Below are positions 1 through 12,204 of a DNA stretch of 64,000 nucleotides, in pieces. The notes beneath the pieces were generated by a model that ran no database searches, had not been told where the DNA came from, and was given only the letters and a program-made list of their open reading frames with translations. This stretch comes from Theobroma cacao. Lineage: Eukaryota; Streptophyta; Magnoliopsida; Malvales; Malvaceae. The stretch lies in contig NC_030857.1 in the NCBI RefSeq assembly GCF_000208745.1, forward strand, positions 8,923,159-8,987,158, read 5' to 3'. Made by a program: the position numbers and the translations under genes. Position 1 is the first letter of the stretch. The number at the start of each line of letters is the position of its first letter.

Positions 1-797
1 GAAATGCATGGAAATGATAAATCTTAAGCTAAGCTTGAAAAATCATACCTTTAAACACTTGATTCTTTGAAAAATCACACTTTTTCGTTGAATTTTCTCA
101 CTCTAGGGTTTGTTCTTATTTCTCTCTCTCTCCTGCTGGTTTTGGCTGACCCTCCCAATGAAGAATTCTGGAATTTTCAAGTCTTTTAATAGGCTTAATA
201 AAATATTATTATTTTATTTATCTTTTGAATATTTTATTATTTTATTTTTTCTAGCCATCTTTTTGACTTTCTTTTTCTACCACTCAATCCTCTTCACTTA
301 TCCATGTCTTCCATGAAATTTCTAGACTTTTTCAAAGTTTTGGTGGAGCAAATTTTTAAAAAATTACACTTTTGCCCTCGTAAAGTGAAAAATTACATTT
401 TTACCCTAAAAACTGAAAAATTGCCCATAGACATATTTTTCATCCCTTATACTCATACCATTCTCCAATTTGTCAAATGTGATCTAAATTCTCTCAAAAT
501 CTCAAATTTTATCCGTGGGTGAAAAAATTACGATTTTGCCCCTAGATAGCGTAAATTCCAGTTTGACTCCGAATTGATCCTCGAACTCCGAATTACCATT
601 TTAAGCCATCCCTAAACTGTGAAACTCCTAATTTCACCTTAAAATTCCTATTTGAACTAGTTCGAGGCTTAATCGACTCAATGGTACCATTAAGGGCAAT
701 ATCGTCTTTTAACGATTTTTTGAACTTCCTAAATATACAAACATTCTATCAAGCATGTGAATGACATTATAATTATTTTACAAAGCAGGGTTTGACA
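1..797 (-). mobile_element. 3' LTR (partial) of a LARD-like retroelement
   Basis: This is the outer part of a long LTR cut off by the window edge. On the minus strand it begins TGTCAAACCC at 797, the same kind of terminus that starts the other LTRs in the window (12205, 56058 forward; 9947, 29517 reverse). It contains the recurring AAATTAC..TTTTGCCC blocks near 358, 389 and 526 that mark this LTR family. With the internal region 798-6967 and the LTR at 6968-9947 it forms one minus-strand element. Short ORFs inside it look spurious. Confidence 0.7.
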
Positions 798-3434
798 TTT
801 ATAATCCCATTGGTACTTCAAAGATTTATCTTAACTTAATCATTGCATCTTATGCAATACCACAATTCCTAAGAGTCATCCTTTTTCCTCGATTATCTTT
901 CATACCTCTACGTTACCTTGTATCCTTCTTGCATTCCGATATTGATTTGTCACTTAAAACTCAGACTCATTTGAATGTGTATGCCTCAAGCATCTGTGAA
1001 TTTCAATTTCCGTAATATATTAGGAAAGTTTCATTATCTGACTTCATTATCAAGGTCAACTTCTATCATCCTTTGTTTCACTCTTTCATACAATATAGCA
1101 TCATTCTTCCTTAACCAATTTACAAATTGTACTTGAAATTACAAGTCTTGAAACTAGATTCTCCTCAAGTACTTTTCAATATTAATACTAATATCACTCT
1201 CAACTTACAACTTCCTTTTTATAACCATATAACTTAGTGCTTGCTTTCACAAGATCCATGGCAGAACTTCTCTTGAGTATTTCCTTGGGGATATCTATCT
1301 TAAACTTATGTCTCACAACAGGTGATCACTTAACTCGTGACTTAGCCATTTGGCTCCTTAGCAAGTTTCAAAGTCACGCATCTTATACTCATCACGTATA
1401 ATTTATAATTCTTTCTCAAAGGTGTTTAAACATTCTTGAAACACTTAATCACTTATTTGCTCTTTTATACACCAAGTATATCATTTCCATAAAGGCATGC
1501 CCAACTACTCATGCTTCAACTTATCTCCAAGGGTTTCTAACATGTCACCTAGTTTACTTGTGTTGTTACTAATCCTTTCCTTTCAACAAGGTCAAGACAA
1601 GATCAATATATTCTCATAATAATATTCCATATAAACTCATTTGCTATATCATTATTGAAATCTTTATTTACATTTTTCTCACTTGGTATTGACATCTCTT
1701 ATCAGTATCTCATACATTCATCTAACCTTTCACTCGCTTCCTCTTCAGTCTTTAATAAGACTTAATCTCTTGTCTTCTTTATTTCTTAAGATTTGACTTC
1801 AGTCATCATATTATTCATCTTAACACTCCCCCAATGCACTTAAAACTCCAATAACAAAACTCGACATCAAAACCAATGACCATTTTTCAATCTCGTGAGT
1901 CCAATCTTTATGCCGTTTACAGTTTGCTCTTGCTTTCTAGCCATTAGGGGTTCTTAACGCGACAGCATTTGATAGTCAATACTGTGGCGTTGTAACTATT
2001 TGAATTCACTTTATCCCAGCAACTCTTCCACCTTTAAAGCTACTACCTCAATTATTCACAATCGTGTGGCTTCCCTCTAAGTCTATACCACAATTAGCAA
2101 GACTAACTTTCTATCACAAGTGCACGATCAGAACATTGATTTAACGTATTTATTTTGCCACTAACATCATATATCTGTACCATAACATTTAGTACGAGCT
2201 TGCTTCAGCAAAAATCTACAAATTTATTCATAGCTACATGTATCTCAGATTGCACATCACTTATCATCAATCAATAAATCCCACTTTAGAATACTCTTTT
2301 CATATTGTATAGTAACTTCACCATATAGTATCACGGCACTATGTTCCTCCATTCTACTATCATGCATACTCCACAGAAATTAATTAAAAGATTTACGTAC
2401 CTTAACTAATGCTAATTCCATTTAATCATATCTTAAATACTCTAAACTTGTAAATTACAACTCCAAGTGTATGTCCATATATTGATCATCTTTATATATT
2501 TCATGATCATGAAAACTACAACTTACAAATTAGCTTTCTATCATATGCACACTATTAGAACATTAATTTCAACATGTTTAATTCTCCTTTGGTGGTATGT
2601 TAAGATCATTCCTGGATACATTTCCATATTAACATTGATATGCCTTTACCATAGCATTTAGTGCAAATTTGATGAAGGAATTGTCTCCAAATAACTCTTA
2701 AATACATAATTATCAAATTGTATACCACTAAATGTTAAGATCTTGACTTTATTCATCAATAACCAATCACATTTATTAAGTGAATAATTTACTTAGTTAT
2801 TACACCTTGCCTTTGCGATCATAAGATCAAAGTTGTCCTAAACTTAGGATGCAGAAGTTCTCTCTCTTAGAGCATATCCAAACATCAACATTTTCTAAAT
2901 TCCTTACTTTGGGGAGATCACCTCCAAAACTAATCATTCGTATCGTAGGCCACACTTTGAACCAACTAGACTTTTAAATTGACCTTTCAAGTAATTCGTA
3001 TATCAATCTCAATTATAGAACTTCATATGGCACTTAGACTAGATTCGACATTTCCAAGTCATTTAACCTCAACCCGCCAATTCCACATCTAGTCCTTTAA
3101 TCCCTTGGCTTCCCTTACTATGCATAGCAAAGTTCAAGCTCATCCTTAGAGCAGATTTATTTACTAACTTCTTACTTCATGACCACACATCAATTATAGT
3201 AATCATTGATGCTTACTCTCGAGTTAATTCATGTGCTTATATCCATGAACTATAATAGGTCCAATCAATTCTTGAAATCTCATAGTCCCTAAATCTTTTT
3301 CTAATTGACAACCATGAGTTCAATTATAACTCTACCAAATGAATAAATTATCACGGCCTACTTATCCAACTCCAAATTTCTCCATCCTTAATCAGAGGGA
3401 TATATTATTTCATTAATCTTTCATTAGGAGCATT

Positions 3435-6400
3435 TGTCACGACCCAGAACTCTTATCGAGCCCATGACAACCGCCCCGACATCTCGATAGGCACTCATTA
3501 CCTCGAATGCCGATCGGAACCCCGCAAGGCTTAGCATCAGCTTCCGCATCTCCCCGGTGAGCAACAATTATTAAATCTCGTCTTTCAAGAAATCATAAGT
3601 CGTTTCCAAATCAAAACAATAAAATACTATTTTCTCACTCATAGGGGCATTTTCGTCATTTTTTTCGAAAATATCGAAACCCGCCAAAAACTTGGTGTAA
3701 AAGATAAACATGTTCATACATACTTTAAATTAAATAACTAAAGTATAAAATTACTTTTACAGTGACACGTGGGCCCCCAACTAACCAAGAAGGTGTAGGG
3801 CTACGAACCCTTACTTTCTAGGATGCAACTTCGAGATTAATTCTCGTCTTAATCAACTATCAACAAACTGTCCTGAGCCTGAAAAATGGATAGGAAGAGG
3901 GGTGAGATTATGACTACATAATCCCAATGAGTAAACAGACACCATCTAAACTATCTAAAGGTGAGTAAATGAAAACGAATTAAAATATCCTTTTCCAATA
4001 TATGTTTCATAACATGAATATTCAGTATACTCAATTAATCAACATGGCTTATATATCTCACAAAACTTGGCTCCTGCCAAAATCATTCCCGAGGATGTCT
4101 TGGCCTAGGCATCTGACCGAGACCACCAAGGCTATTAAATATCTTTACATCTGAAATTATAGCCATGCCTTGGCATTGGCTGAGTCTCACTCTCACGCGG
4201 TGGTCCACGTGAAGTGCACTAAAAAAGCCCACCTCAGTAGATACCCTATGTGCCTCTACGACCGAGGTGAGAATATAAAGGAGTTTACCATGCCCTTCTA
4301 ATAGGCTGGTCCATGGAACCTCGCCACTGCAGTAGCTAATCTTTATTTTATCTACCACCTGATTTATAAAATCCTTATCTGCATGACATGGCAATTTATC
4401 ACAATCTAGCCTCCCAAGGCTGAATACATAGTATATATATATAATTTTGATACAAATACCAACTTTGCCATTCATGCTCACATATTGATATAAGCCATAT
4501 AATTTAAAACACAATTTATAACACAAGCAGGCAGTCTCCAATTACTCTACTTTCAAAATCAGTATTCAATTTTCCAGAAAATTTATAAAATCATTTTATG
4601 AAATCACAATTTTTCCTAAACCATAGCAATTTACCATTTAAACCCATTTTCCATAAAATTACACAATTGAATAAAACTACTCTAGATAATTAAGACGATA
4701 ATAAGTTCACTCACAGTTTCCGAAAACTAAATTCGGGTACTCCAACTATTACTCCTCAGGTGCGATTTCTTTGCCCTTGCTAGAGGATTCGCTACCTTGA
4801 CAAATTACACAATTAAGAGGTTTACTACTTTGGTACTAAACCAAAATAAACTAATTTATACTACTAATGCATGATATGAGGTGCAGAATGTCTAAATTTT
4901 GCCTAAACACGATGTTAGCCTATTTCGATCTTTTACCCGATAAATCAATATACGCGTCTGTTTAAACTCCAAATTAACTTTTTTCAGTTTCTATACCTCA
5001 ATTGCACCCAAATTAACTTAATGTCCCTCAGTGTGGTGCAAATTATTAGTCTTGACAATAAATTACGAAAATACCCCTAGTGGGTAAAATTCGTATTTTG
5101 TCTCTGAAATTCCCNNNNNNNNNNNNNNNNNNNNNNNNNNNNNNNNNNNNNNNNNNNNNNNNNNNNNNNNNNNNNNNNNNNNNNNNNNNNNNNNNNNNNN
5201 NNNNNNNNNNNNNNNNNNNNNNNNNNNNNNNNNNNNNNNNNNNNNNNNNNNNNNNNNNNNNNNNNNNNNNNNNNNNNNNNNNNNNNNNNNNNNNNNNNNN
5301 NNNNNNNNNNNNNNNNNNNNNNNNNNNNNNNNNNNNNNNNNNNNNNNNNNNNNNNNNNNNNNNNNNNNNNNNNNNNNNNNNNNNNCATTATTTTTCTAGG
5401 CTCATAATTCATCATTATTCATCATAATTCCTCAAATAAACATCAAGATCAGCAGCCAATATTCCCCTAGAAAATTCGGCATAATGGGTTTCAATGGGAG
5501 AAAATTATTTCTCTAGCTTATTTTTACTATATTTCAATATAACCTAACTAAAATCACTTAATTCAATTAAAATCAACCAAAACTCAAGCTCAAAACTCAT
5601 CCATGGAGGTTTGGCCAGCATGGGTGTCCTTACCCACTTTCTAATTTTGCATGGAAATGAGAAAAAAAATGCATGGGTAGTAAAAATCATAAGGAAAATC
5701 AATGAAATTTACCTTTTTAATGCTTGATTTCTTGATTCTCCCCAAATTTTTCAGCTAGGGTTCTTATTTCTTTTCCCCCCTTTTCTCTCCTGGTTTGGAC
5801 GGCTTGAAGAAGATGAGAATTCTGGAAATTTTGACCTTTTTAAAGGCTAAAATAATATAATATTATTTTATTTATTTTTTTAATGTTTTATTAATTCCTT
5901 AAATTCTAGCCATCCATTTGTTTCCAAATTTTCACCATACACTTGTCCCACATATCCATAGCTTATATAAAATTCTCAGACTTATCCAAAGTCTTGGTGG
6001 AGTGATTTTTGAAATTTACACTTTTACCCTCATAAAAGTTAAAAATTACATTTTTGCCCCAAAAACTGAAAAATTGTCCATAGACATATTTTTCATCCCT
6101 CATACTCATACCATTCTCCAATTTTTCAAATTTGATCTAAATGCTCTCAAAATCTCAAATTTTGTCTACGGGTGGTAAAATTACGATTTTGCCCATACAC
6201 TCCAAAAATCACCGGAATTAAACTTTTTCACTGCCAAACCTTCAAATTATACTCTAATAAGTCTAATATAATCAATCTTAATCAAACGAGATTAAAAAAT
6301 CTTTTTTTTTCTGAAAATTCCATATTCATCCTCAAGTGGCAAATTACCATTTTGCCCTTGAAATAATTAAAGTTCGGATTAACTTCAAATCGGACCTCAA

Positions 6401-6617
6401 ACTCTGAATCCTCATTTTAAATCAATCCATGGGTTTTAGTTTTCTCAAATTCATCCTCGATTCTCTGTTTCAATTAGTTCAAGACGTATTTAATTGAACC
6501 GTACCATTAGGGGTAATACAGTCATTTAACTTGTTTTTTGGGGCAATTCAATATACAAACATGCTATCCAAAGCATGTGAATGATATATCACAGATAATT
6601 TAGGGTCTGGTGTTATA
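3435..6617 (-). mobile_element. Solo LTR nested in the LARD-like element (TSD gcatt)
   Basis: The left end is TGTCACGACCC at 3435 and the right end is near 6617. The 5 bp gcatt occurs on both sides (3430-3434 and 6618-6622), a direct target-site duplication. The right terminus has decayed from the expected TTTGACA to TGTTATA. The sequence aligns along its length with the LTRs at 6968-9947 and 12205-15157 by shared blocks. A single LTR with a perfect TSD is the product of LTR-LTR recombination. It holds a 271 bp N gap. The 152-residue minus ORF at 4083-4541 lies inside and has no recognisable domain. Confidence 0.8.
5115..5385. other. Assembly gap (271 N)
   Basis: Run of N inside the solo LTR 3435-6617. 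Open frames reported across it are artefacts. Confidence 1.
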
Positions 6618-6948
6618 GCATTTGTTTTAAGATCTCTCTAATACTGGCTCGTGTCACAGGTGACATCTCAAACCTGGACAACGGCCCTACTTATGACATT
6701 TGCATGACATTAATAAGGAAGTGGATTACTGGGAACAGGAGTTCATGTAGCTTCCTATCTATGACTTATGCTCCCATAAGATCTATAAGAAGAAACAGAA
6801 CGAGTCTAAATAACTCCAAATTCTATATGCAGATGCACGTATTCTATTCAATCAAACCTAATTTAACTTCACTTAACTTGGGCCACACTGAAACTATAGC
6901 TTTTAAAAATAACTTTAAAACTAAAAGCTCTTATCTTTAAAACCAAAA

Positions 6949-6960
6949 GCTTTGATACCA
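6949..6960 (-). other. Primer-binding site of the LARD-like element
   Basis: The minus strand reads TGGTATCAAAGC, seven bases inside the right LTR. It is one base from the usual plant initiator-Met tRNA primer site TGGTATCAGAGC. It shows that 6968-9947 is the 5' LTR and that the element runs right to left. Confidence 0.75.
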
Positions 6961-6967
6961 CTCGAAT

Positions 6968-9947
6968 TGTCGCGACCCGAAACTCCCTTTGAGCCAGTGC
7001 AACCTCCGCGATGCCCCGATCGACACTCATTACTCGGATTATCAACTGGAACCTCACAAAGCTTTAATATCAGCTTATCATTTCCCCTATAAGTAACTGT
7101 TGCCAATTACCACGTTCTAAAAGATTTTAAACTGTTTCCAACTTAAAACAAATAAAATAATAATTTTTGTCTCACAGGGGTATTTTGGTCATTTTTTTCA
7201 AAAATTTTGAAACTGGCTAAAATGTAATATATAAGTATAAAACACATAATTCATAATCAAAATGAGTTTAAAAGTCTAAAATCTTCATTTAAAACGAAAT
7301 TGCGATTATTTGGATATAATAAGAAAATAAAAGAAATATTAAGTAAAATATTCTATTTTCCTATAAAACAATATTTTTAAAGTTATACGTAAATAATTTT
7401 TGTAGCGTAAAAAATGAATAAATTCATACATACTGTAATACAGTGAGGCAAAGTATTTAATTTAATTTAATTTATAATATCAAGTGGGCCCACGAATAAC
7501 TAGAAGTAAGGAAAACTGTGAACCTACGGTTTGGAGGACGCAAATCCAATGGTAGTCCTCGATGAAATGAGCTATCTACCGACTATCCTGAGCCTGAAAT
7601 GGGTGGAAATGAGGGTGGTGAGATTATATATTCTCAGTAAGTAAACAAATATCATTTAAAATATCTAAAGTCGAGTAAATGGAGACAGATAAAATAAATC
7701 ATCATACTTTAATTTATCATCTTTCAACTCATTTCAACCAAAAAAAATTCAATTCATTTAAATCGAGTAATCAACATGGCTTATGAATTTCTTAAAACTT
7801 AGCTCATGCCAAAAATTATTCTCATACTCAGTTATCAGGGATACATTGGCCGAGGGCTATCCCAAACCAAGTCCGCCAAGGCTATTAAAAATTTATGTAC
7901 ACATAAATCATGTTTTTATTTTCAAAATATAGGGGTTCCTTGGCGTTGGCCGAGTTCCCCCTCACATGGTGGTTTAGCGTGAAGTGAACTCTAAAAGTTA
8001 TACCTCGGGAGTTACCCTACTCATCTCTCCAACCGAGGTAAAATATGTCAGGATTCCGTGCCCCTCTAATAGGCTAGTTCAAAGAATCTAGCTCACTGCA
8101 GCAAGCAATACCCACCATACAATAAAATTTTGACAGCATGATAGGGTTAATTTAATACTACCCAGCCTACAAATGTAAAATAGAATAATTCATACAATTC
8201 ACAAAAACCATAACCCAGCCAATCATGCCAACACATTAACATAAGCTATTTATTCAAATCATAAATTTACAACATATCAATGGTCTCCAATTACTCTATT
8301 TTTCAAAATCATTATTCAATTTTAAGACAATTTATAAAATCATTTCGTTTAAACATATTTTGTTTATAAAACATAAAGATTTACCATTTAAACTCATTTT
8401 TCATAAAATCATAAAATTGAATGAAAATCACTTTAGATAATTAAGACGATAGTAAGGTTACTCACTATTTCAGGAGTCGAATTTCTATAGTACTCCAACT
8501 ATCGATCCTCGGGTACAATTTCTTTGCCCTTGTCGAATAACTCACCAGCTTGACACAGTACAAAATCGAGAAACTTACTACATTGGTACTAAATTGAAAT
8601 TAAACTAATTTAGTCTACTAATGCATGATATGGAATGCAAAATGTCCGATTAATCGCTTAAATGTGTATTAGACCTAAGTCACACTATACTCGGTCTAAT
8701 CGGCTAAAATCTCCAATTTAACTCCAAATCAATTCTTCTCACTTTCTACACTCCAATTATACCTAAATTACCTCAGTGACTGTGAATGAAATTCAATTTA
8801 TCAGTCCCAGGTCAATAATCACGCATATCTATACGTTGAGTAAAAATTTAGATTTTCACACCAAAATTTCCCATTTAATTTCTAACCTCACCAAACATCA
8901 AATATCACCAAAATATCATGCAATATCATCAATTTCAGCCTCAATATTCTCCCTAGAAAATTCGGCCTCTTATGGGTAATGGGAGAAAATGAATTTTTCC
9001 TATTGGCTTTTCTTGCTACACATCACTAACTAACTAAAAACACTAACATAACTTGAAATCAAATCAATCCAACATCATTCTCTCTCCATATCCATTCGGC
9101 CAGCCATGAATTCACCATGAAAACATGAAATTTAACCATGAAAAATAAGGAGAAATGCATGGGAAAGGTAGATCACAAGTCAAATCAAGAAATTTTACCT
9201 TTGATTGCTTGATTACTTGAAATCCACCAATTTTCCCTTGAATTTTCCCACCTAGGGTTCTTGTTCTTCTTTTCTTCCTTTGTTCTTCCTTTTGTTTTCC
9301 TTTGGCCGGCCATATGAAGAAAATGGGCTGATTTTGTGCTAAATTTAAAGTTAAATAATAAATGGTTATAAACTTGACACATGTCACCTTATTATTGGTC
9401 CATGTGTCATTTCTTAACTATTAAGATTTCTCTCTCCACCATATAAATTTCTTCAATTATCCATGATAATATTGGGTAAAATCCATGTGCTGGACAAGTG
9501 TTGGTGTGTAAAATTAAAATTTTGCCCTTGGGGTGGAAAAATTACCATTTTACCCCTATACTCCGAAAAATACAGGAATTACAATTTTTCACTTCTCAAC
9601 CTCAAATCATACTCCGATAAGTCAAATGTGATTAAAATCTTTCAAAAAAATTTCATTTTGTCCTCGAGTGGCAAAATTACCACTTTGCCCCTAGATAGTG
9701 AAATTTCTAGTTTGACTCCAAATTAATCCTCGAACTCCAAATCACTATTTTAAATCATTCCTGAACTATAAAATTTTTAATTTCACCCTATAATCTCTAT
9801 TTGATTTAGTTCGAGGCTTAAATCAACTTTGTTGTACCTCTAGGTACAATACCGACTTTTATAAATTTTTCGAGACTCTCCTAGCATACAAACATGTTAT
9901 CCATCACATGTATGTCCTGTCAGCATTTTATAAGGTCGGGCTTTACA
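6968..9947 (-). mobile_element. 5' LTR of LARD-like retroelement (2980 bp)
   Basis: The left end is TGTCGCGACCC and the right end is GGGCTTTACA, giving TG..CA termini. It shares long blocks with the solo LTRs at 12205-15157 (inverted), 26707-29517 and 56058-58880. Examples are the stretch naming a GGCCGGCCAT-type site near 9304 and the AAATTAC..TTTTGCCCC blocks near 9508, 9536 and 9672. It is followed by the primer-binding site on the minus strand. The partner 3' LTR is cut by the window start, so the target duplication cannot be checked. Confidence 0.75.
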
Positions 9948-10170
9948 ATGGAGGATCGGAGTGGCTAGCTAGGGGAAAAAAAGAAGAAGGAAGGAAATAA
10001 AAAAAAAGTAATAAAAGAAGAACTGCCATTTAGCAGTAAGAAAGAAATCAAGAGAAGAATAAGGAGTGGCTGGCTGAAGGAAGAAAAGAAAGAAGAATGA
10101 GCGTCTGTCTGCTATGTGGCTAGGTAAAAAAAGGAAAGAAAGAAAAGAAAGGAGTGGTTAGGTTTTTTAC
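9948..10170. other. Purine-rich low-complexity stretch
   Basis: Nearly all A and G on the plus strand (GAAGAAGG, AAGAAAAGAAAGG and similar), with two related GTGGCT-containing sub-blocks. No gene is seen. It abuts the 5' LTR of the LARD-like element. Confidence 0.5.
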
Positions 10171-10182
10171 CCTTAATATATT

Positions 10183-11460
10183 ATTATTAAATTATAAAAA
10201 TTAATATTATTATTATTTTTTAAGAATAAAAATCAATATTATTTTATTGTTTAGTAATTATTAACTTATATAATAGTAATTATATTCTTTATAAATGAAC
10301 ATAATATATAATATAAAGTGTATGTATNNNNNNNNNNNNNNNNNNNNNNNNNNNNNNNNNNNNNNNNNNNNNNNNNNNNNNNNNNNNNNNNNNNNNNNNN
10401 NNNNNNNNNNNNNNNNNNNNNNNNNNNNNNNNNNNNNNNNNNNNNNNNNNNNNNNNNNNNNNNNNNNNNNNNNNNNNNNNNNNNNNNNNNNNNNNNNNNN
10501 NNNNNNNNNNNNNNNNNNNNNNNNNNNNNNNNNNNNNNNNNNNNNNNNNNNNNNNNNNNNNNNNNNNNNNNNNNNNNNNNNNNNNNNNNNNNNNNNNNNN
10601 NNNNNNNNNNNNNNNNNNNNNNNNNNNNNNNNNNNNNNNNNNNNNNNNNNNNNNNNNNNNNNNNNNNNNNNNNNNNNNNNNNNNNNNNNNNNNNNNNNNN
10701 NNNNNNNNNNNNNNNNNNNNNNNNNNNNNNNNNNNNNNNNNNNNNNNNNNNNNNNNNNNNNNNNNNNNNNNNNNNNNNNNNNNNNNNNNNNNNNNNNNNN
10801 NNNNNNNNNNNNNNNNNNNNNNNNNNNNNNNNNNNNNNNNNNNTAATTAATAATTTTTAAGTTTATAATTTTGTAATATTAACACAAAATAAAAAAGTAA
10901 AATATGTTTATAGTTAAAGTGTACACACACACACACACTAAAAGTATTGTAGTATATATGTAATAGTAATTATATTTTTTATAAATGAACCCAATATATA
11001 CAAAGTAAATATATTAAAAGACATTACAAAGTAATTAATAATCATAGTTTCATGAATTAATTGAATTAATTATATGGGTTTGTCCTTAATTACATGAAAT
11101 TAAAAAAATAACTAGGTTTCAAAATTATTTTAATCTCACAACTTCTCTTTAAGGTTTTTATATTAGAAGTTTATATATTATAATTAATAATTTTACAAGT
11201 TATAATTTTTGTAATGTCAACATAAAATAGAAAGTAAATATATTTATATTTAAAGTATATATATTCTAAAAGTATTAGTATATATATAATATAGTAATTA
11301 TATTTCTTATAAATGAACCCAATATATATAGTGTATTTATTAAAAAACATTTCAAGTTAATTACTAATCATGGTTACATGAATTAATTTAATTAACTATA
11401 TGGGTTTGTCTTTAATTATATGAAATTAAAAAAATAGATATATTCCAAAACTATTCTAAT
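10183..11460. repeat. AT-rich tandem repeat, period about 328 bp
   Basis: A block that includes AAATGAACCCAATATATA and then a TATGGGTTTGTC stretch occurs from 10983 and again from 11311, a spacing of 328 bp, with clear similarity over most of the unit. A third diverged copy begins near 10293 but runs into an N gap. The array is over 80 percent A+T by eye and contains a short (AC)n at 10922-10938. No coding potential. Confidence 0.65.
10328..10843. other. Assembly gap (516 N)
   Basis: Run of N inside the AT-rich tandem array, probably an unresolved repeat. Confidence 1.
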
Positions 11461-11780
11461 ATCCAATACTCTCTTTAAGTATATATATTACAAGTTAAAT
11501 TTTTGTAATATTAACATAAAATAAAAAGTAAATATTTTTATATTAAAAGCATATATATAATAATAATAATATTCTTTTGTAATATGATATGATATTTATA
11601 TTATTTAAACATAATTAATAATCTAATAATTTTTTTAATTTAAATATATTAATGTCATCATATTAATAATTTGAGTAATCATACTTTTAATATATTTGTT
11701 AATTTTTAATAAAAGAAATTATTTGTAAAGTTGGTAAATGTTTTGATTGTTTTGTCTCTTTTCTTGGGTTCGAATCTAAA

Positions 11781-12165
11781 CACCAGCAAAAGTGGATATT
11801 TTTTATTTAATTATTTAAATAACAATAAAATATATACAAATGAGCATTAGAATCGAGTTCAGGGTGATAACCGAACCCGATACGGGTAGTAAAATCACTA
11901 CTCGAACTAGTCTCAAACTCGATTATAAGATACCTTAATCCTATATAACCGAGTAAATAATCTAACACCAACAAAAGTGGATTTTTTTATTTAATTATAT
12001 AAGTAACACTAAAATATATATAAACGAGTATTGAAATCGAGTTTTGAGTAATACCCGAACTCGATACGGATAGTAAAATCATTACTCGAACTTATATTAA
12101 ACTCGATTATGAAATACCCTAATTCGATATAACCGAATTGGATATCTACGAATAGCCTTACCATC
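11781..12165. repeat. Two-copy tandem repeat, period about 185 bp
   Basis: CACCARCAAAAGTGGAT starts at 11781 and again at 11966. Both copies go on through a motif like CCGAACYCGATACGG and ACTCGATTATRA to a TATAACCGA block. Similarity is about 85 percent by eye. The CCGAACCCGA/CTCGA motifs resemble terminal parts of known plant repeats, but I cannot assign a family. Confidence 0.6.
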
Positions 12166-12204
12166 CCTAGTTTTAAGTGTCATAAACCTACCTTGGAGCA
12201 TTTG

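Larger units (their letters stand above)
798..6967 (-). mobile_element. Non-coding internal domain of LARD-like element, interrupted by a solo LTR
   Basis: This lies between the two LTRs of one minus-strand element. Removing the nested solo LTR (3435-6617 plus one target copy) leaves about 3.0 kb. I see no gag, protease, integrase or RT signature on either strand; open frames are short and unrelated to retroelement proteins. A primer-binding site lies next to the right LTR (6949-6960). Long LTRs around a non-coding internal domain fit a large retrotransposon derivative (LARD). A heavily decayed Ty3/gypsy element is the alternative. Composition is purine-rich on the element's sense strand. Confidence 0.6.

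Noticed and set aside
4083..4541. 152-residue minus-strand frame
   Set aside because: Lies wholly inside a solo LTR, has no domain, and the homologous LTRs do not keep it open.
5077..5427. Open frames across the N block
   Set aside because: Residues are unknown; the same applies to frames across 10328-10843, 27949-28654 and 57352-57543.
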